From CAVXHQ01 sp963761735 (GTDB lineage Bacteria; Pseudomonadota; Alphaproteobacteria; Rhodobacterales; Rhodobacteraceae), in contig CAVXHQ010000001.1 in the NCBI GenBank assembly GCA_963761735.1, positions 434,001 through 498,000 on the forward strand: 64,000 nt of DNA, written 5' to 3'. Positions 27,043-36,521 of the stretch are shown here, in pieces. Made by a program: the position numbers and the translations under genes. How positions within the stretch are numbered: the stretch's first letter is position 1; each line of letters starts with the position of its first letter. The notes beneath the pieces are model-generated. The model saw only the letters and a list, made by a program, of their open reading frames with translations. It made no database searches and was not told the DNA's origin.

Positions 27043-28436
27043 ATCATCGCCTCGACAAGGGCCGAAAAATCCTCGCCGCGTTTTTCAAAGCTGTCGTACT
27101 GATCGAAACTGGCGGCGGCGGGGGCCAGCAAGACCGTATCGCCGGGCTCTGCCTCGGCCACCGCACGTTCCACCGCCCGGGCCATCGTCGTGCAGACCTC
27201 GGTATCGACACCGGTGAGCTGCCGGGCAAAACTCGCGGCCTCGCGCCCGATCACATAGGCCTTTGCGACAGAGCCTGTGTGCGGCAGCAATGCGTCAAGC
27301 CCGCCTTGTTTTTCGAGACCGCCGCAGATCCAGCGGATGCGCCCAAACGCCTGCAGCGCCCGCGCGGCGGCGTCGACGTTAGTCGCCTTGCTGTCGTTGA
27401 CGAAGGCGACGCCGTGCGCCTCGGCAATGCGCTGCGAGCGGTGCGGCAGGCCGGGGTAGGAGTGCAGCGCAACCTCGATCACCCTTGGCGCAAGGCCGAG
27501 GCTGCGCGCGCAGGCATAGGCAGCACAGGCATTTTGATGGTTGTGCGACCCGGGCAGGCCCACGATGTCGCGCAGGTCGATGGAGGCCACCTGGCGCCCT
27601 TTGCGCCATTCGGCGAGAAACCCCTTGCGGGCAAAGACATGCCAGCCGGGACCGGTGAGTTTCGCGGCAACGGAGATCGCGATGACGCGGTCGTCGGCGG
27701 CATTCGCGCTCAACTGGTTGGCCAGATAGCGCCCCTCGGGTTCATCCACGCCGATCACCGCGCGGTCGGGGCCGCCTTCGGCGAACAGACGACGTTTGGC
27801 CGCGAAATACCCGCCCGGGCCGCCGTGCCGGTCGAGGTGGTCCGGCGACAGGTTGGTGAAGACGGCGATGTCGGGCGTCAGCGCGCGGGCAAGGTCCGTC
27901 TGGTAGGACGACAGCTCGAGAACCACGACTTCGCCGTCGATGGCCGGGTCGAGGTCGAGGACGCCGCGCCCGATGTTGCCCGCAAGCTGGGTCGGGCGGT
28001 CGCAGGCGCCAAGGACATGGTGCAGCAGGGCGGCGGTGGTGGATTTACCGTTCGATCCGGTGATCGCCACGACCTGCGGAATCCTGTCGAAGGTGTCCCA
28101 GTCGCGGGTTGCATAAGAGCGGAAGAACAGCCCGATGTCGTTGTCCACCGGCACGCCCGCGGCCCAGGCGGCGGCGATGGCGGGATGCGGCGCGGGATAC
28201 AGATGCGGGATCCCGGGCGAGGTGATGAAGGCCGCGACGCCGTCAAAGGCGGCCCGTTCGAGAGGATCGCGCAGGGTGAACCCCTCGTCGCGCGCGCGCG
28301 CGCGCGCCTCGGTTCCGTCGTCCCAGACCAGCGGCTGCGCACCACCGGCCCGCAGGGCGCGGGCCGTGGACAGGCCGGACCGGCCGAGGCCGAGAACGAA
28401 GACGGGTTGATCGGTGTAGCCTTGAACCGCGATCAT
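27039..28436 (-). CDS. murD: UDP-N-acetylmuramoyl-L-alanine--D-glutamate ligase MurD
   Basis: A 465-residue Mur ligase adding D-Glu. It shows the N-terminal GLGRSGLSTARAL fold, the ATP loop ITGSNGKSTTAALL (about residues 116-129), LSSYQTDL and the C-terminal DSFEKRGEDF. Its TAG stop sits inside the CTAG target duplication of the IS481 element, so the protein is unaffected, but the native 3' sequence now starts 1 kb further on. It is preceded by mraY with an 85-bp gap. Confidence 0.96.
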   Translation of the reverse strand: MIAVQGYTDQPVFVLGLGRSGLSTARALRAGGAQPLVWDDGTEARARARDEGFTLRDPLERAAFDGVAAFITSPGIPHLYPAPHPAIAAAWAAGVPVDNDIGLFFRSYATRDWDTFDRIPQVVAITGSNGKSTTAALLHHVLGACDRPTQLAGNIGRGVLDLDPAIDGEVVVLELSSYQTDLARALTPDIAVFTNLSPDHLDRHGGPGGYFAAKRRLFAEGGPDRAVIGVDEPEGRYLANQLSANAADDRVIAISVAAKLTGPGWHVFARKGFLAEWRKGRQVASIDLRDIVGLPGSHNHQNACAAYACARSLGLAPRVIEVALHSYPGLPHRSQRIAEAHGVAFVNDSKATNVDAAARALQAFGRIRWICGGLEKQGGLDALLPHTGSVAKAYVIGREAASFARQLTGVDTEVCTTMARAVERAVAEAEPGDTVLLAPAAASFDQYDSFEKRGEDFSALVEAMI

Positions 28437-28521
28437 CGCATTCCTCCTGCATAGGAGGGGGCTCTGCCCCCGCTGCGCCCCCCGGGATAATTACGACCAG
28501 AAGAACGGGGGAAACAATCTT

Positions 28522-29604
28522 TCAACGCACCTTGAGAGTGGCAAGGCCGATCATCGCGAGGATCAGCGAGATGATCCAGAAGCGGATGACGATCTGCGGC
28601 TCTGCCCAGCCTTTCTTCTCGTAGTGGTGATGGATCGGGGCCATCAGGAACACCCGCCTGCCGGTGCGTTTGAAATAGAGAACCTGGATGATAACCGAGA
28701 GCGCCTCGACCACGAAGAGGCCGCCGACGATGGCCAGCACGATTTCGTGTTTGGTGGCGACGGCAATGGCCCCCAATGCCCCACCCAGCGCCAGCGACCC
28801 GGTGTCGCCCATGAACACGGCGGCAGGGGGCGCGTTGTACCACAAGAAGCCGAGACCGCCGCCGATGAGACCGGCGGTGAAGATCAGGATCTCGGCAGTG
28901 CGCGGAACCGCGTGAACACCGAGGTAATTGGCGAAGGTCGACGAGCCCACGACGTAGGAGATGATCCCGAAGGCGCCCGCCGCGATCATCACCGGCATGA
29001 TCGCCAGGCCGTCGAGGCCATCGGTCAGGTTCACCGCGTTGGCAGCACCCACGATGACAATGATGGCGAATGGCACGAACAGGAAACCCAGATTGATCAA
29101 TGTGTCCTTGAGAAAGGGCACCGCAAGCTGGTTGGTCAGCTCGACGGGATGATAGGCCGCCGCCCAGTACGCCGCCGACCCCGCCACCAGAAAACCGAGC
29201 GCCAGCCGCAGTTTGCCCGAAACACCCGCCGACGTCTGTTTGCGGACCTTGGCGTAGTCGTCGGCGAACCCGATCATCGCGAAGGACAGCGTAACGTAGA
29301 GGACCATCCAGATGAACGGATTGTCGAGCCGTGCCCACAGCAACGTCGACGTCAGCAGTGCCGATACGATCAGCAGCCCCCCCATCGTCGGCGTGCCCGC
29401 CTTGGCGCTGTGGCCTTCGGGGCCATCGGCGCGGATCGGCTGACCCCGGCCCTGTTTGCGGCGCAGCATGTTGATCATCGACGGGCCGAAGACGAAACCG
29501 AAGATGAGGGCGGTGAAGAACGCCCCACCCGCCCGAAAGGTGATGTATTGAAAGAGGTTGAAGAAATCGCCTCCGTCGGACAGTTCGGTCAGCCAATAGA
29601 ACAT
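28522..29604 (-). CDS. mraY: Phospho-N-acetylmuramoyl-pentapeptide transferase MraY
   Basis: A 360-residue integral membrane enzyme forming lipid I from UDP-MurNAc-pentapeptide and undecaprenyl phosphate. About ten TM helices are seen, with GHSAKAGTPTMGG in the first cytosolic loop, the metal-binding GFADDYAKV, NLTDGLDGLA and the HHHYEKKGW motif near the C-terminus. It lies 64 bp after murF. Confidence 0.97.
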   Translation of the reverse strand: MFYWLTELSDGGDFFNLFQYITFRAGGAFFTALIFGFVFGPSMINMLRRKQGRGQPIRADGPEGHSAKAGTPTMGGLLIVSALLTSTLLWARLDNPFIWMVLYVTLSFAMIGFADDYAKVRKQTSAGVSGKLRLALGFLVAGSAAYWAAAYHPVELTNQLAVPFLKDTLINLGFLFVPFAIIVIVGAANAVNLTDGLDGLAIMPVMIAAGAFGIISYVVGSSTFANYLGVHAVPRTAEILIFTAGLIGGGLGFLWYNAPPAAVFMGDTGSLALGGALGAIAVATKHEIVLAIVGGLFVVEALSVIIQVLYFKRTGRRVFLMAPIHHHYEKKGWAEPQIVIRFWIISLILAMIGLATLKVR

Positions 29605-29668
29605 TGCAGGTGTTTCCGTCCATATTGTGTGCCATCAGCGTGCAACCTGCGGCGATATAGCGTGTCGA

Positions 29669-31129
29669 CTAGCGCGGGGGATGGCCCAATTTGCGCACGG
29701 CGTCAACGATCCGTGCAAGGCCCATCGACAAAGATCCCTTGACCAGCACCGCATCGCCCGCGTCCAGCGCGGCGGGAACGCGGGCCGCCATGGCAGCTGC
29801 GTCAGCCTCCCAATGGCCGCGTTTCGCCTCTGGCAGCGCATCGAGAAGATGCCGCATCAGCGGACCGATACAGTGAACGCGGTCGATCTGTGCCATCGCC
29901 GGGTGACTGGCCAGTTCCGCATGCAAGGCTGCGGTATCGGCGCCCAACTCTTTCATATCGCCCAGAAAGGCGATCCGGCGCCCTTTGCCGACCCGGCCGA
30001 CGCCATCGTGCACCCGGCTTAGAGCCAGCACGTCGAGGGCCGCCGCCATCGACGCCGGGTTGGCGTTGTAGGCATCGTCAAGCAGCGTGAGCCTCAGATG
30101 CGGCGCGATGGCGTCGAGCACGACGGTTTCGCGCGCGCCGCGCCCCGACGGCGGCAACCAGCTGGCAAGGGCGCACAGCGACAACGCCGTGTCGGCCCCA
30201 AGTGCCGTCGCCGTCGCCAATGCGCCGAGCGCGTTGCAGGCGAAATGGCGGCCCTCGGACCGGACCTTGAGGTGCAGAGGCGTGCCATGGGCGGTTGCGG
30301 TGGCGACGGTGCTGCCGTCGCGGACCCGCACGTCGGCGAGGACGCAGTCGTTGCCGGGCAGCGCGCCGAAGGTGACGATCCGGGCACCGGCATCGGCGGC
30401 CGCCGCGCGCAGGATCGGCGTCTGATCGAGGTCGCCGTTCAGCACGGCCGTGCCTTTCGGCAAGAGGCCTTCGCAGATCGACGCCTTCTCGGCGGCGATC
30501 CCGTCGATATCGTCGAAAGCCTCGAGGTGGGCGGCGGCGACTGTCGTGACCATGACGACATGCGGACGGGCGAGACGCGACAGCGGCGCGATTTCACCGG
30601 GGTGGTTCATGCCGATCTCGATCACCGCAAAATCGGTGTCGGCGGGCATCCGCGCCAGTGTCAGCGGCACGCCCCAGTGGTTGTTGTAGCTGGCCACCGA
30701 GGCATGGGTGCGGCCCTGGCCTGACAGAGCGGCGCGCAGCATTTCCTTGGTCGAGGTCTTGCCGACCGAGCCGGTGATGGCCGCCACGCGCGCAGACGTG
30801 CGGGCGCGGGCGGCACGTCCCATTGCCTCGAGGGCCGCGAGAACGTCGGGGACGATCAACAGCGGCGCATCGCCCGGCACACTGTCGGGGCGGTGGGTGA
30901 CAAGGGCGGCCGCGGCACCGTTGGCAAGGGCCTGTGCGACGAATTCGTGGCCGTCGCGCGCGGCGGTCAGCGCCACGAAGAGATCGCCCGGCTCGATCGT
31001 GCGGGTGTCGATGGACACGCCGCCGGCCTGCCACGGCGCGGTATTGGTGCCTCCGGTGGCGGCGGCGGCGTCGGTATCGGTCCAGAGCGGGGCCGGGCCG
31101 GTTTCGGGATGGGGATCGTCGCGGGTCAC
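29669..31129 (-). CDS. murF: UDP-MurNAc-tripeptide--D-Ala-D-Ala ligase MurF
   Basis: A 486-residue Mur ligase completing the pentapeptide with the product of Ddl, encoded in the same cluster. Motifs seen are ITGSVGKTSTKEML (ATP loop), ASYNNHWGVPLTL, EIGMNHPGEI, DDAYNANPASM and FLGDMKELG. Its start overlaps the murE stop by 4 bp (ATGA). Length is normal for the family. Confidence 0.97.
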   Translation of the reverse strand: MTRDDPHPETGPAPLWTDTDAAAATGGTNTAPWQAGGVSIDTRTIEPGDLFVALTAARDGHEFVAQALANGAAAALVTHRPDSVPGDAPLLIVPDVLAALEAMGRAARARTSARVAAITGSVGKTSTKEMLRAALSGQGRTHASVASYNNHWGVPLTLARMPADTDFAVIEIGMNHPGEIAPLSRLARPHVVMVTTVAAAHLEAFDDIDGIAAEKASICEGLLPKGTAVLNGDLDQTPILRAAAADAGARIVTFGALPGNDCVLADVRVRDGSTVATATAHGTPLHLKVRSEGRHFACNALGALATATALGADTALSLCALASWLPPSGRGARETVVLDAIAPHLRLTLLDDAYNANPASMAAALDVLALSRVHDGVGRVGKGRRIAFLGDMKELGADTAALHAELASHPAMAQIDRVHCIGPLMRHLLDALPEAKRGHWEADAAAMAARVPAALDAGDAVLVKGSLSMGLARIVDAVRKLGHPPR

Positions 31130-32670
31130 AGCACACCGTCGAGGGCGGCGGCGGCGATGCTCGCCTGTTCGGCATCGTCGAAGGGCAGCACCGTATCGCC
31201 GACGGTCTGCCCGGTTTCATGGCCCTTGCCGCAGATCAGCAGCGCGTCGCCGGGGCCAAGGGCGTCGATGCCGCGCAGGATTGCCTCGGCGCGGTCGCCG
31301 GCCTCGGATATTTTCGTGGCATCGCCCCCTGCGCGCGCGCCCGCCAGAACCGCAGCACGGATGGCGCCCGGATCCTCGGAACGGGGATTGTCGTCGGTGA
31401 CGATCACCATATCGGCCTCGCGCGCCGCCGCCGCCCCCATCAGGGGCCGCTTGCCCGCGTCCCGGTCGCCGCCCGCGCCGACAATGGCTGTGATCCGGCC
31501 CAGAACATGGGGGCGCAGGGCCCGCAGGGCCGTGGCAACCGCGTCGGGCGTATGGGCGTAGTCGACGAAAGCGGTGGCGCCGTTGGCGCGCGTCGCCGCA
31601 AGCTGCATCCGGCCCCGCACGGTCTCAAGCTCGGGCAGGACGCGGAACACATCGTCCGGCGCCTCGCCCGCGCCGATGCACAGGCCCGCGGCGATCAGCA
31701 CGTTTTCCGCCTGAAATCCGCCGATCAGGGCAAGGCGCGCCATATGCACCTGACCTTGCCATTCAAAGCGGATGTCCTGCCCCGTGGCATCGAACCGCCG
31801 GGATAACAGGCGCAGGCGCGGCTGCGGCGTCATCCGTGCGCCCGGGTCCGCGCCCGCCGAGACCGCGATAACCTCCTGGCCCGCAGCGATGGCGATGGCC
31901 GCGACCTCGGCACCTTTGGCATCGTCGAGGTTGACGACCGCAACCCCGTCCTCGCCCATGATCCGGGTGAACAGACCCGTTTTGGCGGCGAAATAGGCCT
32001 CGAAGGTCTGGTGATAGTCGAGATGGTCCTGGGTGAAATTGGTGAACCCGGCAGCGGCCAGTACCACGCCGTCGAGGCGCCGCTGATCGAGACCGTGGGA
32101 CGAGGCCTCCATCGCGCAATGGGTGACGCCGTGGGCGCGGGCCTGCGCCAGCGCACGGTGCAGGGTGATCGGTTCGGGCGTGGTATGCGCAAGGGGATGG
32201 GTCCAGGCGCCTTCGATGCCGGTGGTGCCCAAATTTACCGCGCTGCGCCCCAGACAGATCCAGATCTGGCGGGCGAAGGAGGCGACAGAGGTTTTGCCGT
32301 TGGTGCCGGTCACGGCGACGATGGTTTCGGGACCGGGGCCGAACCACAGCGACGCGGCACTGGCCAGAGCGGCGCGCGGATCGTCGGCGATCACCACCGC
32401 AACATCCGCCGCGCGCAGCGCGTCGGTCATCAGGGCGGCGCCTGCCGGATCGGTCAGAACGGCGCCCGCGTCCATCCGCAGGGCATTGGGGATGAATTCC
32501 GCGCCGTGCATCCTGCTGCCCGGCAGAGCGGCGAACAAAAACCCCGGTTTCACATCGCGGCTGTCGACGGCCAGCCCGGTGATCCGCGCCTCGCGCGCCG
32601 TCTTTATGCCGGAATTGCCGCGCGCGTGCAGGCCCAGCCCGGCAAGCGTCGATATCTTGTCATCCGCCAT
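31126..32670 (-). CDS. murE: UDP-MurNAc-L-Ala-D-Glu--meso-DAP ligase MurE
   Basis: A 514-residue Mur ligase. The ATP loop is VTGTNGKTSVASF. The DNPR motif (VTDDNPRSEDP) marks specificity for meso-diaminopimelate rather than lysine, as expected for a Gram-negative. GGDRDAGKRPLMG and a C-terminal GKGHETGQ are also present. It lies 42 bp after ftsI and overlaps murF. Confidence 0.97.
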   Translation of the reverse strand: MADDKISTLAGLGLHARGNSGIKTAREARITGLAVDSRDVKPGFLFAALPGSRMHGAEFIPNALRMDAGAVLTDPAGAALMTDALRAADVAVVIADDPRAALASAASLWFGPGPETIVAVTGTNGKTSVASFARQIWICLGRSAVNLGTTGIEGAWTHPLAHTTPEPITLHRALAQARAHGVTHCAMEASSHGLDQRRLDGVVLAAAGFTNFTQDHLDYHQTFEAYFAAKTGLFTRIMGEDGVAVVNLDDAKGAEVAAIAIAAGQEVIAVSAGADPGARMTPQPRLRLLSRRFDATGQDIRFEWQGQVHMARLALIGGFQAENVLIAAGLCIGAGEAPDDVFRVLPELETVRGRMQLAATRANGATAFVDYAHTPDAVATALRALRPHVLGRITAIVGAGGDRDAGKRPLMGAAAAREADMVIVTDDNPRSEDPGAIRAAVLAGARAGGDATKISEAGDRAEAILRGIDALGPGDALLICGKGHETGQTVGDTVLPFDDAEQASIAAAALDGVL

Positions 32671-32712
32671 CGCCGTTACGCCCTGTCTGGTCTGCCGGCC
32701 GAATGCGCCGCT

Positions 32713-34509
32713 CTAATTCGAGGTCAGTGTTACACCGCTCAGGTCGGCCACTTCAACCTGCGGCCGCAGCCCCAGCAGCGGTGCCGTGCGGCGGATCATC
32801 TCGGCGGCGACCGGCACGGCCGTCCAGCCCGCGGTGCGGCGCGGCTGCATGCCGGATGTTTCGGAAGGCTCGTCGAGCGTCACGACGATCACATAGGCCG
32901 GGTCCGACGCCGGAAAGGCACCCGCGAATGTCGAGATGACCCGCTCGTCATAGTAGCCGCCCGTGGCGCTCGGCTTGTTGGCCGTGCCGGTCTTGCCGCC
33001 GACCTCGTAGCCCTCGACCTCGCCGAGCGAGGCGGTGCCGTACTCGACCACGCCGCGCAGCATCTGCATCGCCTGCCGCGACACCTCCGCGCTGACGACG
33101 CGCGGTCCGATCACCGGCCCGTCCCGGCGCAGCAGGGTCGGCAGTACGCGGGTGCCGCCGTTGACAAGCGACGCGTAGGCCGCCGCAAGCTGCACCGGCG
33201 ATGTGGCGATCCCCTGCCCGTAGGAGATGGTGACCGTCGAGACGTCGCCCCAGGTGTCCGGAAACAGCGGGCGGCCCGCGACCGCCTCGGGGATTTCGAG
33301 CGGCGTGATCTCGAGCAGGCCGAGCGAGTCGAGAAAGCTGCGCAGCCGGTCCGCGCCCAGTTCCAGGGCAATCCGTCCGGTGCCGATGTTGGACGATTTG
33401 GCGATCACTTCGGTGACCGTGAGTTCGGTGCCGTAATTGTTGTAGTCGCGGATCCGAAAGCGTCCCATGACCAGCGGGCCGCGGATGTCGATCACGGTGT
33501 CCGGCGTGACCAGACCGGCCTGGATGGCGGCCGCAACCGTGAAGATCTTGAACACCGAACCCAGTTCATAAACGCCCTGCACCGCCCGGTTGAACAGCGG
33601 ACTGTCGGAGGGGTCGCCGCTGGTCGGGCCGACCGGCCGGTTGTTGGGGTCGAAATCCGGCAGGCTGGCCATGGCAAGAACCTCGCCCGTCCGCACGTCC
33701 ATGATAACCGCCGAGGCACCGCGCGCGTTCATCAGCGTCATGCCGCTGTCGAGGATCGTCTCCATGGCGGCCTGGACGGTCAGGTCGATCGCCAGTTGCA
33801 GCGGCTGCCCCTCATTGGACGGATCGCGCAGGAAGGCGTCGTACTCGCGCTCGATCCCGGCCACGCCGATCACCTCGGCGGAATTGACGCCCTCGCGGCC
33901 ATAGCTGGCGCCGCCGAGGATGTGTGCTGCAATCGGGCCATTGGGATAGAGCCGCATTTCGCGCGGGCCGAACAGCAACCCCGGCTCGCCGATGTCGTGC
34001 ACGGCCTGCATCTGTTCGGGGGCGATCTGGCGGCGGACCCACAAAAACCGCCGCGCGCCGGTGAAATCGCGCAGCAGCCGCGCCTCGTCCAGATCGGGGA
34101 ATATCCCGACGAGGGCGGCGGCGGCCAGCACCGGGTCGATCATTTGCTGCGGTTGCGCATAAAGCGCGTAGGTATCGAGGTTCGTTGCTAGAATGCGCCC
34201 GTTGCGGTCGGTGATATCGGCACGCTGGCCGATGATCGGGTTCCCGGCGGTGGCGGCGCGCGGCTCTGTGGCGTCGGTGCTGGCAAGCGCGCCCATTTTG
34301 ACGCCAATGGCCCCGAAGGCCAGCAGGAACGCCGCCGACATCACGATCAGCCGTCCCTCCGCCCGGGCGCGGGCCTTCGTGCGCATCGCCTCATGGCGGG
34401 CGCGCAGGTTCGCGGCCGCGATCGCTTCGGTGTTCTCACCGCGCTCGCGGGCCTTGAGGATGCGGGCCAGTGGGCGCAACGGGCGGCGCAGCATGTCGAG
34501 AGACGTCAT
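32713..34509 (-). CDS. ftsI: Septal transpeptidase FtsI (PBP3)
   Basis: A 598-residue class B penicillin-binding protein. It has a short cytoplasmic region, one TM helix (LIVMSAAFLLAFGAIGVKMG), a pedestal domain with RNGRILATNL, and a transpeptidase domain with SxxK (GSVFK, Ser near residue 317), SxN (KSSNIG) and KTGT (GGKTGTANK, near residue 504). ATG 34509 overlaps the ftsL stop by 4 bp. The longer open frame upstream runs through ftsL and rsmH in another phase and is not coding. Confidence 0.97.
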   Translation of the reverse strand: MTSLDMLRRPLRPLARILKARERGENTEAIAAANLRARHEAMRTKARARAEGRLIVMSAAFLLAFGAIGVKMGALASTDATEPRAATAGNPIIGQRADITDRNGRILATNLDTYALYAQPQQMIDPVLAAAALVGIFPDLDEARLLRDFTGARRFLWVRRQIAPEQMQAVHDIGEPGLLFGPREMRLYPNGPIAAHILGGASYGREGVNSAEVIGVAGIEREYDAFLRDPSNEGQPLQLAIDLTVQAAMETILDSGMTLMNARGASAVIMDVRTGEVLAMASLPDFDPNNRPVGPTSGDPSDSPLFNRAVQGVYELGSVFKIFTVAAAIQAGLVTPDTVIDIRGPLVMGRFRIRDYNNYGTELTVTEVIAKSSNIGTGRIALELGADRLRSFLDSLGLLEITPLEIPEAVAGRPLFPDTWGDVSTVTISYGQGIATSPVQLAAAYASLVNGGTRVLPTLLRRDGPVIGPRVVSAEVSRQAMQMLRGVVEYGTASLGEVEGYEVGGKTGTANKPSATGGYYDERVISTFAGAFPASDPAYVIVVTLDEPSETSGMQPRRTAGWTAVPVAAEMIRRTAPLLGLRPQVEVADLSGVTLTSN

Positions 34510-34871
34510 AAAGGATCCTCGCCGGTGGCAGTCTCGAAGGCGGTGTCGACGGGATCGACAATCTCGCCCAGCGGCAAAATATCGGGGAACGGATAGGACA
34601 CGCGGTCCACGGAACTGAAAGCTGTCGGCGGCAGCGGGATCAGGCCCAGCCGGTCGAAGTTGAGCAAGGCGAGGTCGCGCAACCGGTCGGGCCGGTTCAG
34701 GTAGGCCCATTCGGCGTTCAGCATCTTGATGCGGGCGTGGGCGGTGCCGATCTCGGCATTCAAATCGCGGACCTCGCGCAAGGCGCCTTGGGTGGCATAG
34801 TTTTCGCGGTAGGCCCAGAATGCGAGGCCGATCACCGCCAGCGTGGACAGAACATACAATATGCCGCGCAT
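34506..34871 (-). CDS. ftsL: Cell division protein FtsL
   Basis: A 121-residue bitopic protein. A TM helix spans about residues 3-18 (GILYVLSTLAVIGLAFW), followed by a heptad-like stretch (LREVRDLNAEIGTAHARIKMLNAEWAYLNRPDRL) that should coil with FtsB. The motif LNRPDRLRDLA is typical of alphaproteobacterial FtsL. Its ATG directly follows the rsmH TGA (TGAATG), and its own stop overlaps ftsI. Confidence 0.93.
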   Translation of the reverse strand: MRGILYVLSTLAVIGLAFWAYRENYATQGALREVRDLNAEIGTAHARIKMLNAEWAYLNRPDRLRDLALLNFDRLGLIPLPPTAFSSVDRVSYPFPDILPLGEIVDPVDTAFETATGEDPL

Positions 34872-35867
34872 TCAGCGAGCCTCCTTCACGGTCGGGGATC
34901 CGAGCACGGGCATCCCCAGATCGGCAGGGTCGGCGACCCCGGCGGGCGCGTCGGTGCGGATGCCGACCCGCAGTGTCGCGGACCGCGCGCGGGGATTCGC
35001 GGCCATCTCGGCGGCGTCGGCGGTGATGCCCTTCTTGCGGGTCAGGCGAAACGCGGGCGGCACCGGATCGGCCTCGGGGGCATAGCGGTTGGCATTGCCA
35101 CCGCCGCCCGAGCGGTGCTGGAAGAACCGCTTGACCATCCGGTCCTCGACCGAATGAAAGGTCACGACGGCCAGATGTCCGCCGGGGCGCAGCGCGCGTT
35201 CGGCGGCGGCCAGCCCGTCGTACAATTCCTGATATTCCTCGTTCACCGCGATGCGCAGTGCCTGAAAGCTGCGGGTCGCCGGATGGCTCTGCCCCGGTTT
35301 CTGGCGCGGCAGGCATCCCTTGACGATATCGGCAAGGTGCAGCGTCGTCTCGACCGGCCGGGCGGCGACGATGGCGCGGGCGATACGGCGCGAGGCGCGT
35401 TCTTCGCCGAACAGATACAGAATGTCGGCGAGGACCGTCTCGTCGGCGCCATTCACGATATCCGCCGCCGAGGCGCCGGTGTCCGACATCCGCATGTCCA
35501 GCGGCCCGTCCTTCTGAAACGAAAACCCGCGCGCGCCCTGGTCGATCTGCATCGAGGACACACCCAGATCGAGGGCGATGCCGTCGAGCGGTGTGTCAGT
35601 ATATATGTCCAGCGCCGAAAACCTGCCCGGTTGCAGCACAAGCCGGTCGCCATACGCGGCTGCCCATTCTTCGGCCAGCCGGAACGCCAGCGGATCGCGG
35701 TCGACGGCAATGACCCGTGCGGCCCCTGCCGCGAGCAGCCCGCGGGTATAGCCGCCCGCCCCGAATGTTCCATCGAGCCACAGACCGCCGATCGGCGCGC
35801 AGGCGGCGATCAGCGGCGCCAGCAGAACCGGAATGTGCGGATCGGAACCGGCGCCTTGCATCGGCAT
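34872..35867 (-). CDS. rsmH: 16S rRNA (cytosine1402-N4)-methyltransferase RsmH
   Basis: A 331-residue SAM-dependent enzyme (also called MraW) methylating C1402 of 16S rRNA. Motifs seen are HIPVLL near the start, GTFGAGGYTRGLL (SAM loop), ALDLGVSSMQIDQGARGFSF and the C-terminal VTFHSVEDRMVKRFF. It is second in the dcw cluster, 3 bp after mraZ. Confidence 0.97.
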   Translation of the reverse strand: MPMQGAGSDPHIPVLLAPLIAACAPIGGLWLDGTFGAGGYTRGLLAAGAARVIAVDRDPLAFRLAEEWAAAYGDRLVLQPGRFSALDIYTDTPLDGIALDLGVSSMQIDQGARGFSFQKDGPLDMRMSDTGASAADIVNGADETVLADILYLFGEERASRRIARAIVAARPVETTLHLADIVKGCLPRQKPGQSHPATRSFQALRIAVNEEYQELYDGLAAAERALRPGGHLAVVTFHSVEDRMVKRFFQHRSGGGGNANRYAPEADPVPPAFRLTRKKGITADAAEMAANPRARSATLRVGIRTDAPAGVADPADLGMPVLGSPTVKEAR

Positions 35868-35870
35868 CGC

Positions 35871-36386
35871 CTATTCCCCCGCTGCCAGGGCGGCGGGAAT
35901 GAGGGACAGCGGATCGACGTCGTCGTCCAGATCGCCGAAGAAGGCGTCGAGTTCGGCGTCCACCTCTGCGTCGAACACGGCTGCCTGCCAGATCTCGAAA
36001 TACTGGCCCATGCCCGCCAGCGACAGTTCGGCATCCGCCGCCACGCCCATCTTTTCGCGCAGACGCTGCGGCAGGACGATGCGCCCGTCCTTATCCATCG
36101 TCACCTCGTCGGTGAAATTCAGATAGGTGCGGCTCAGCGCGCGGTGCAGTTTCGATCCCGACGTCAGACGCTCGATACTCTCCATCACGGCGGACATCGA
36201 GGTAACGGAATAGACGCGCAGGTGCTGTTTCAGGCGCGGATTGTAGTTGATATGCAGTTTTACGGGCAGGCCGTCGGACCACGCGGGATCCTGCGCCTCG
36301 AGCACACGCCGAAAGGCGGCCGGGACGGACATACGCCCCTTCCCGTCCACCTTTTGCGGATGCTGGCCTGTGAAACCCTGGAGCAT
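35871..36386 (-). CDS. mraZ: Transcriptional regulator MraZ
   Basis: A 171-residue protein with two AbrB-like domains, each carrying the DxxxR loop (DGKGRMSVPAAFR and DKDGRIVLPQRLR). MraZ binds repeated sequences upstream of its own gene and represses dcw transcription in other bacteria. ATG 36386 is preceded by AGGAGCC, a strong site; the longer frame to 36542 runs through leader repeats and a hairpin and is rejected. First gene of the cluster. Confidence 0.95.
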   Translation of the reverse strand: MLQGFTGQHPQKVDGKGRMSVPAAFRRVLEAQDPAWSDGLPVKLHINYNPRLKQHLRVYSVTSMSAVMESIERLTSGSKLHRALSRTYLNFTDEVTMDKDGRIVLPQRLREKMGVAADAELSLAGMGQYFEIWQAAVFDAEVDAELDAFFGDLDDDVDPLSLIPAALAAGE

Positions 36387-36407
36387 GGCTCCTGTTTTTC
36401 CTTTCCC

Positions 36408-36475
36408 GGCGCGAAACCGGCCCTGACGTGAAACCGGCATTGACATGAAGCCGGCTCTGGCGCGAAACTGATGTG
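36408..36475. repeat. Four 17-bp repeats in the mraZ leader
   Basis: Imperfect tandem units beginning at 36408, 36425, 36442 and 36459, of consensus GRCGYGAAACCGGCNNT (plus strand). They lie immediately upstream of the mraZ ribosome site on the minus strand. They may be operator sites for MraZ, which is known to bind tandem repeats, although the sequence does not obviously match characterised MraZ boxes. Confidence 0.75.
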
Positions 36476-36484
36476 TTAGACGTG

Positions 36485-36521
36485 AAAAAGCGGACCGCTC
36501 TGCTGCCACTGAGCGGTCCGC
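36485..36521 (-). terminator. Intrinsic terminator or attenuator upstream of mraZ
   Basis: On the minus strand a perfect 11-bp stem (GCGGACCGCTC with GAGCGGTCCGC, plus coordinates 36490-36500 and 36511-36521) with a 10-base loop is followed by TTTTT. It ends about 100 bp before mraZ. No protein gene lies just upstream, so it either ends an unannotated transcript or attenuates dcw transcription. Confidence 0.85.

Noticed and set aside
32713..35316. An 867-codon ftsI fused to upstream sequence
   Set aside because: The extra N-terminal part runs in the wrong phase through ftsL and rsmH; ATG 34509 with its ATGA overlap is the genuine start.
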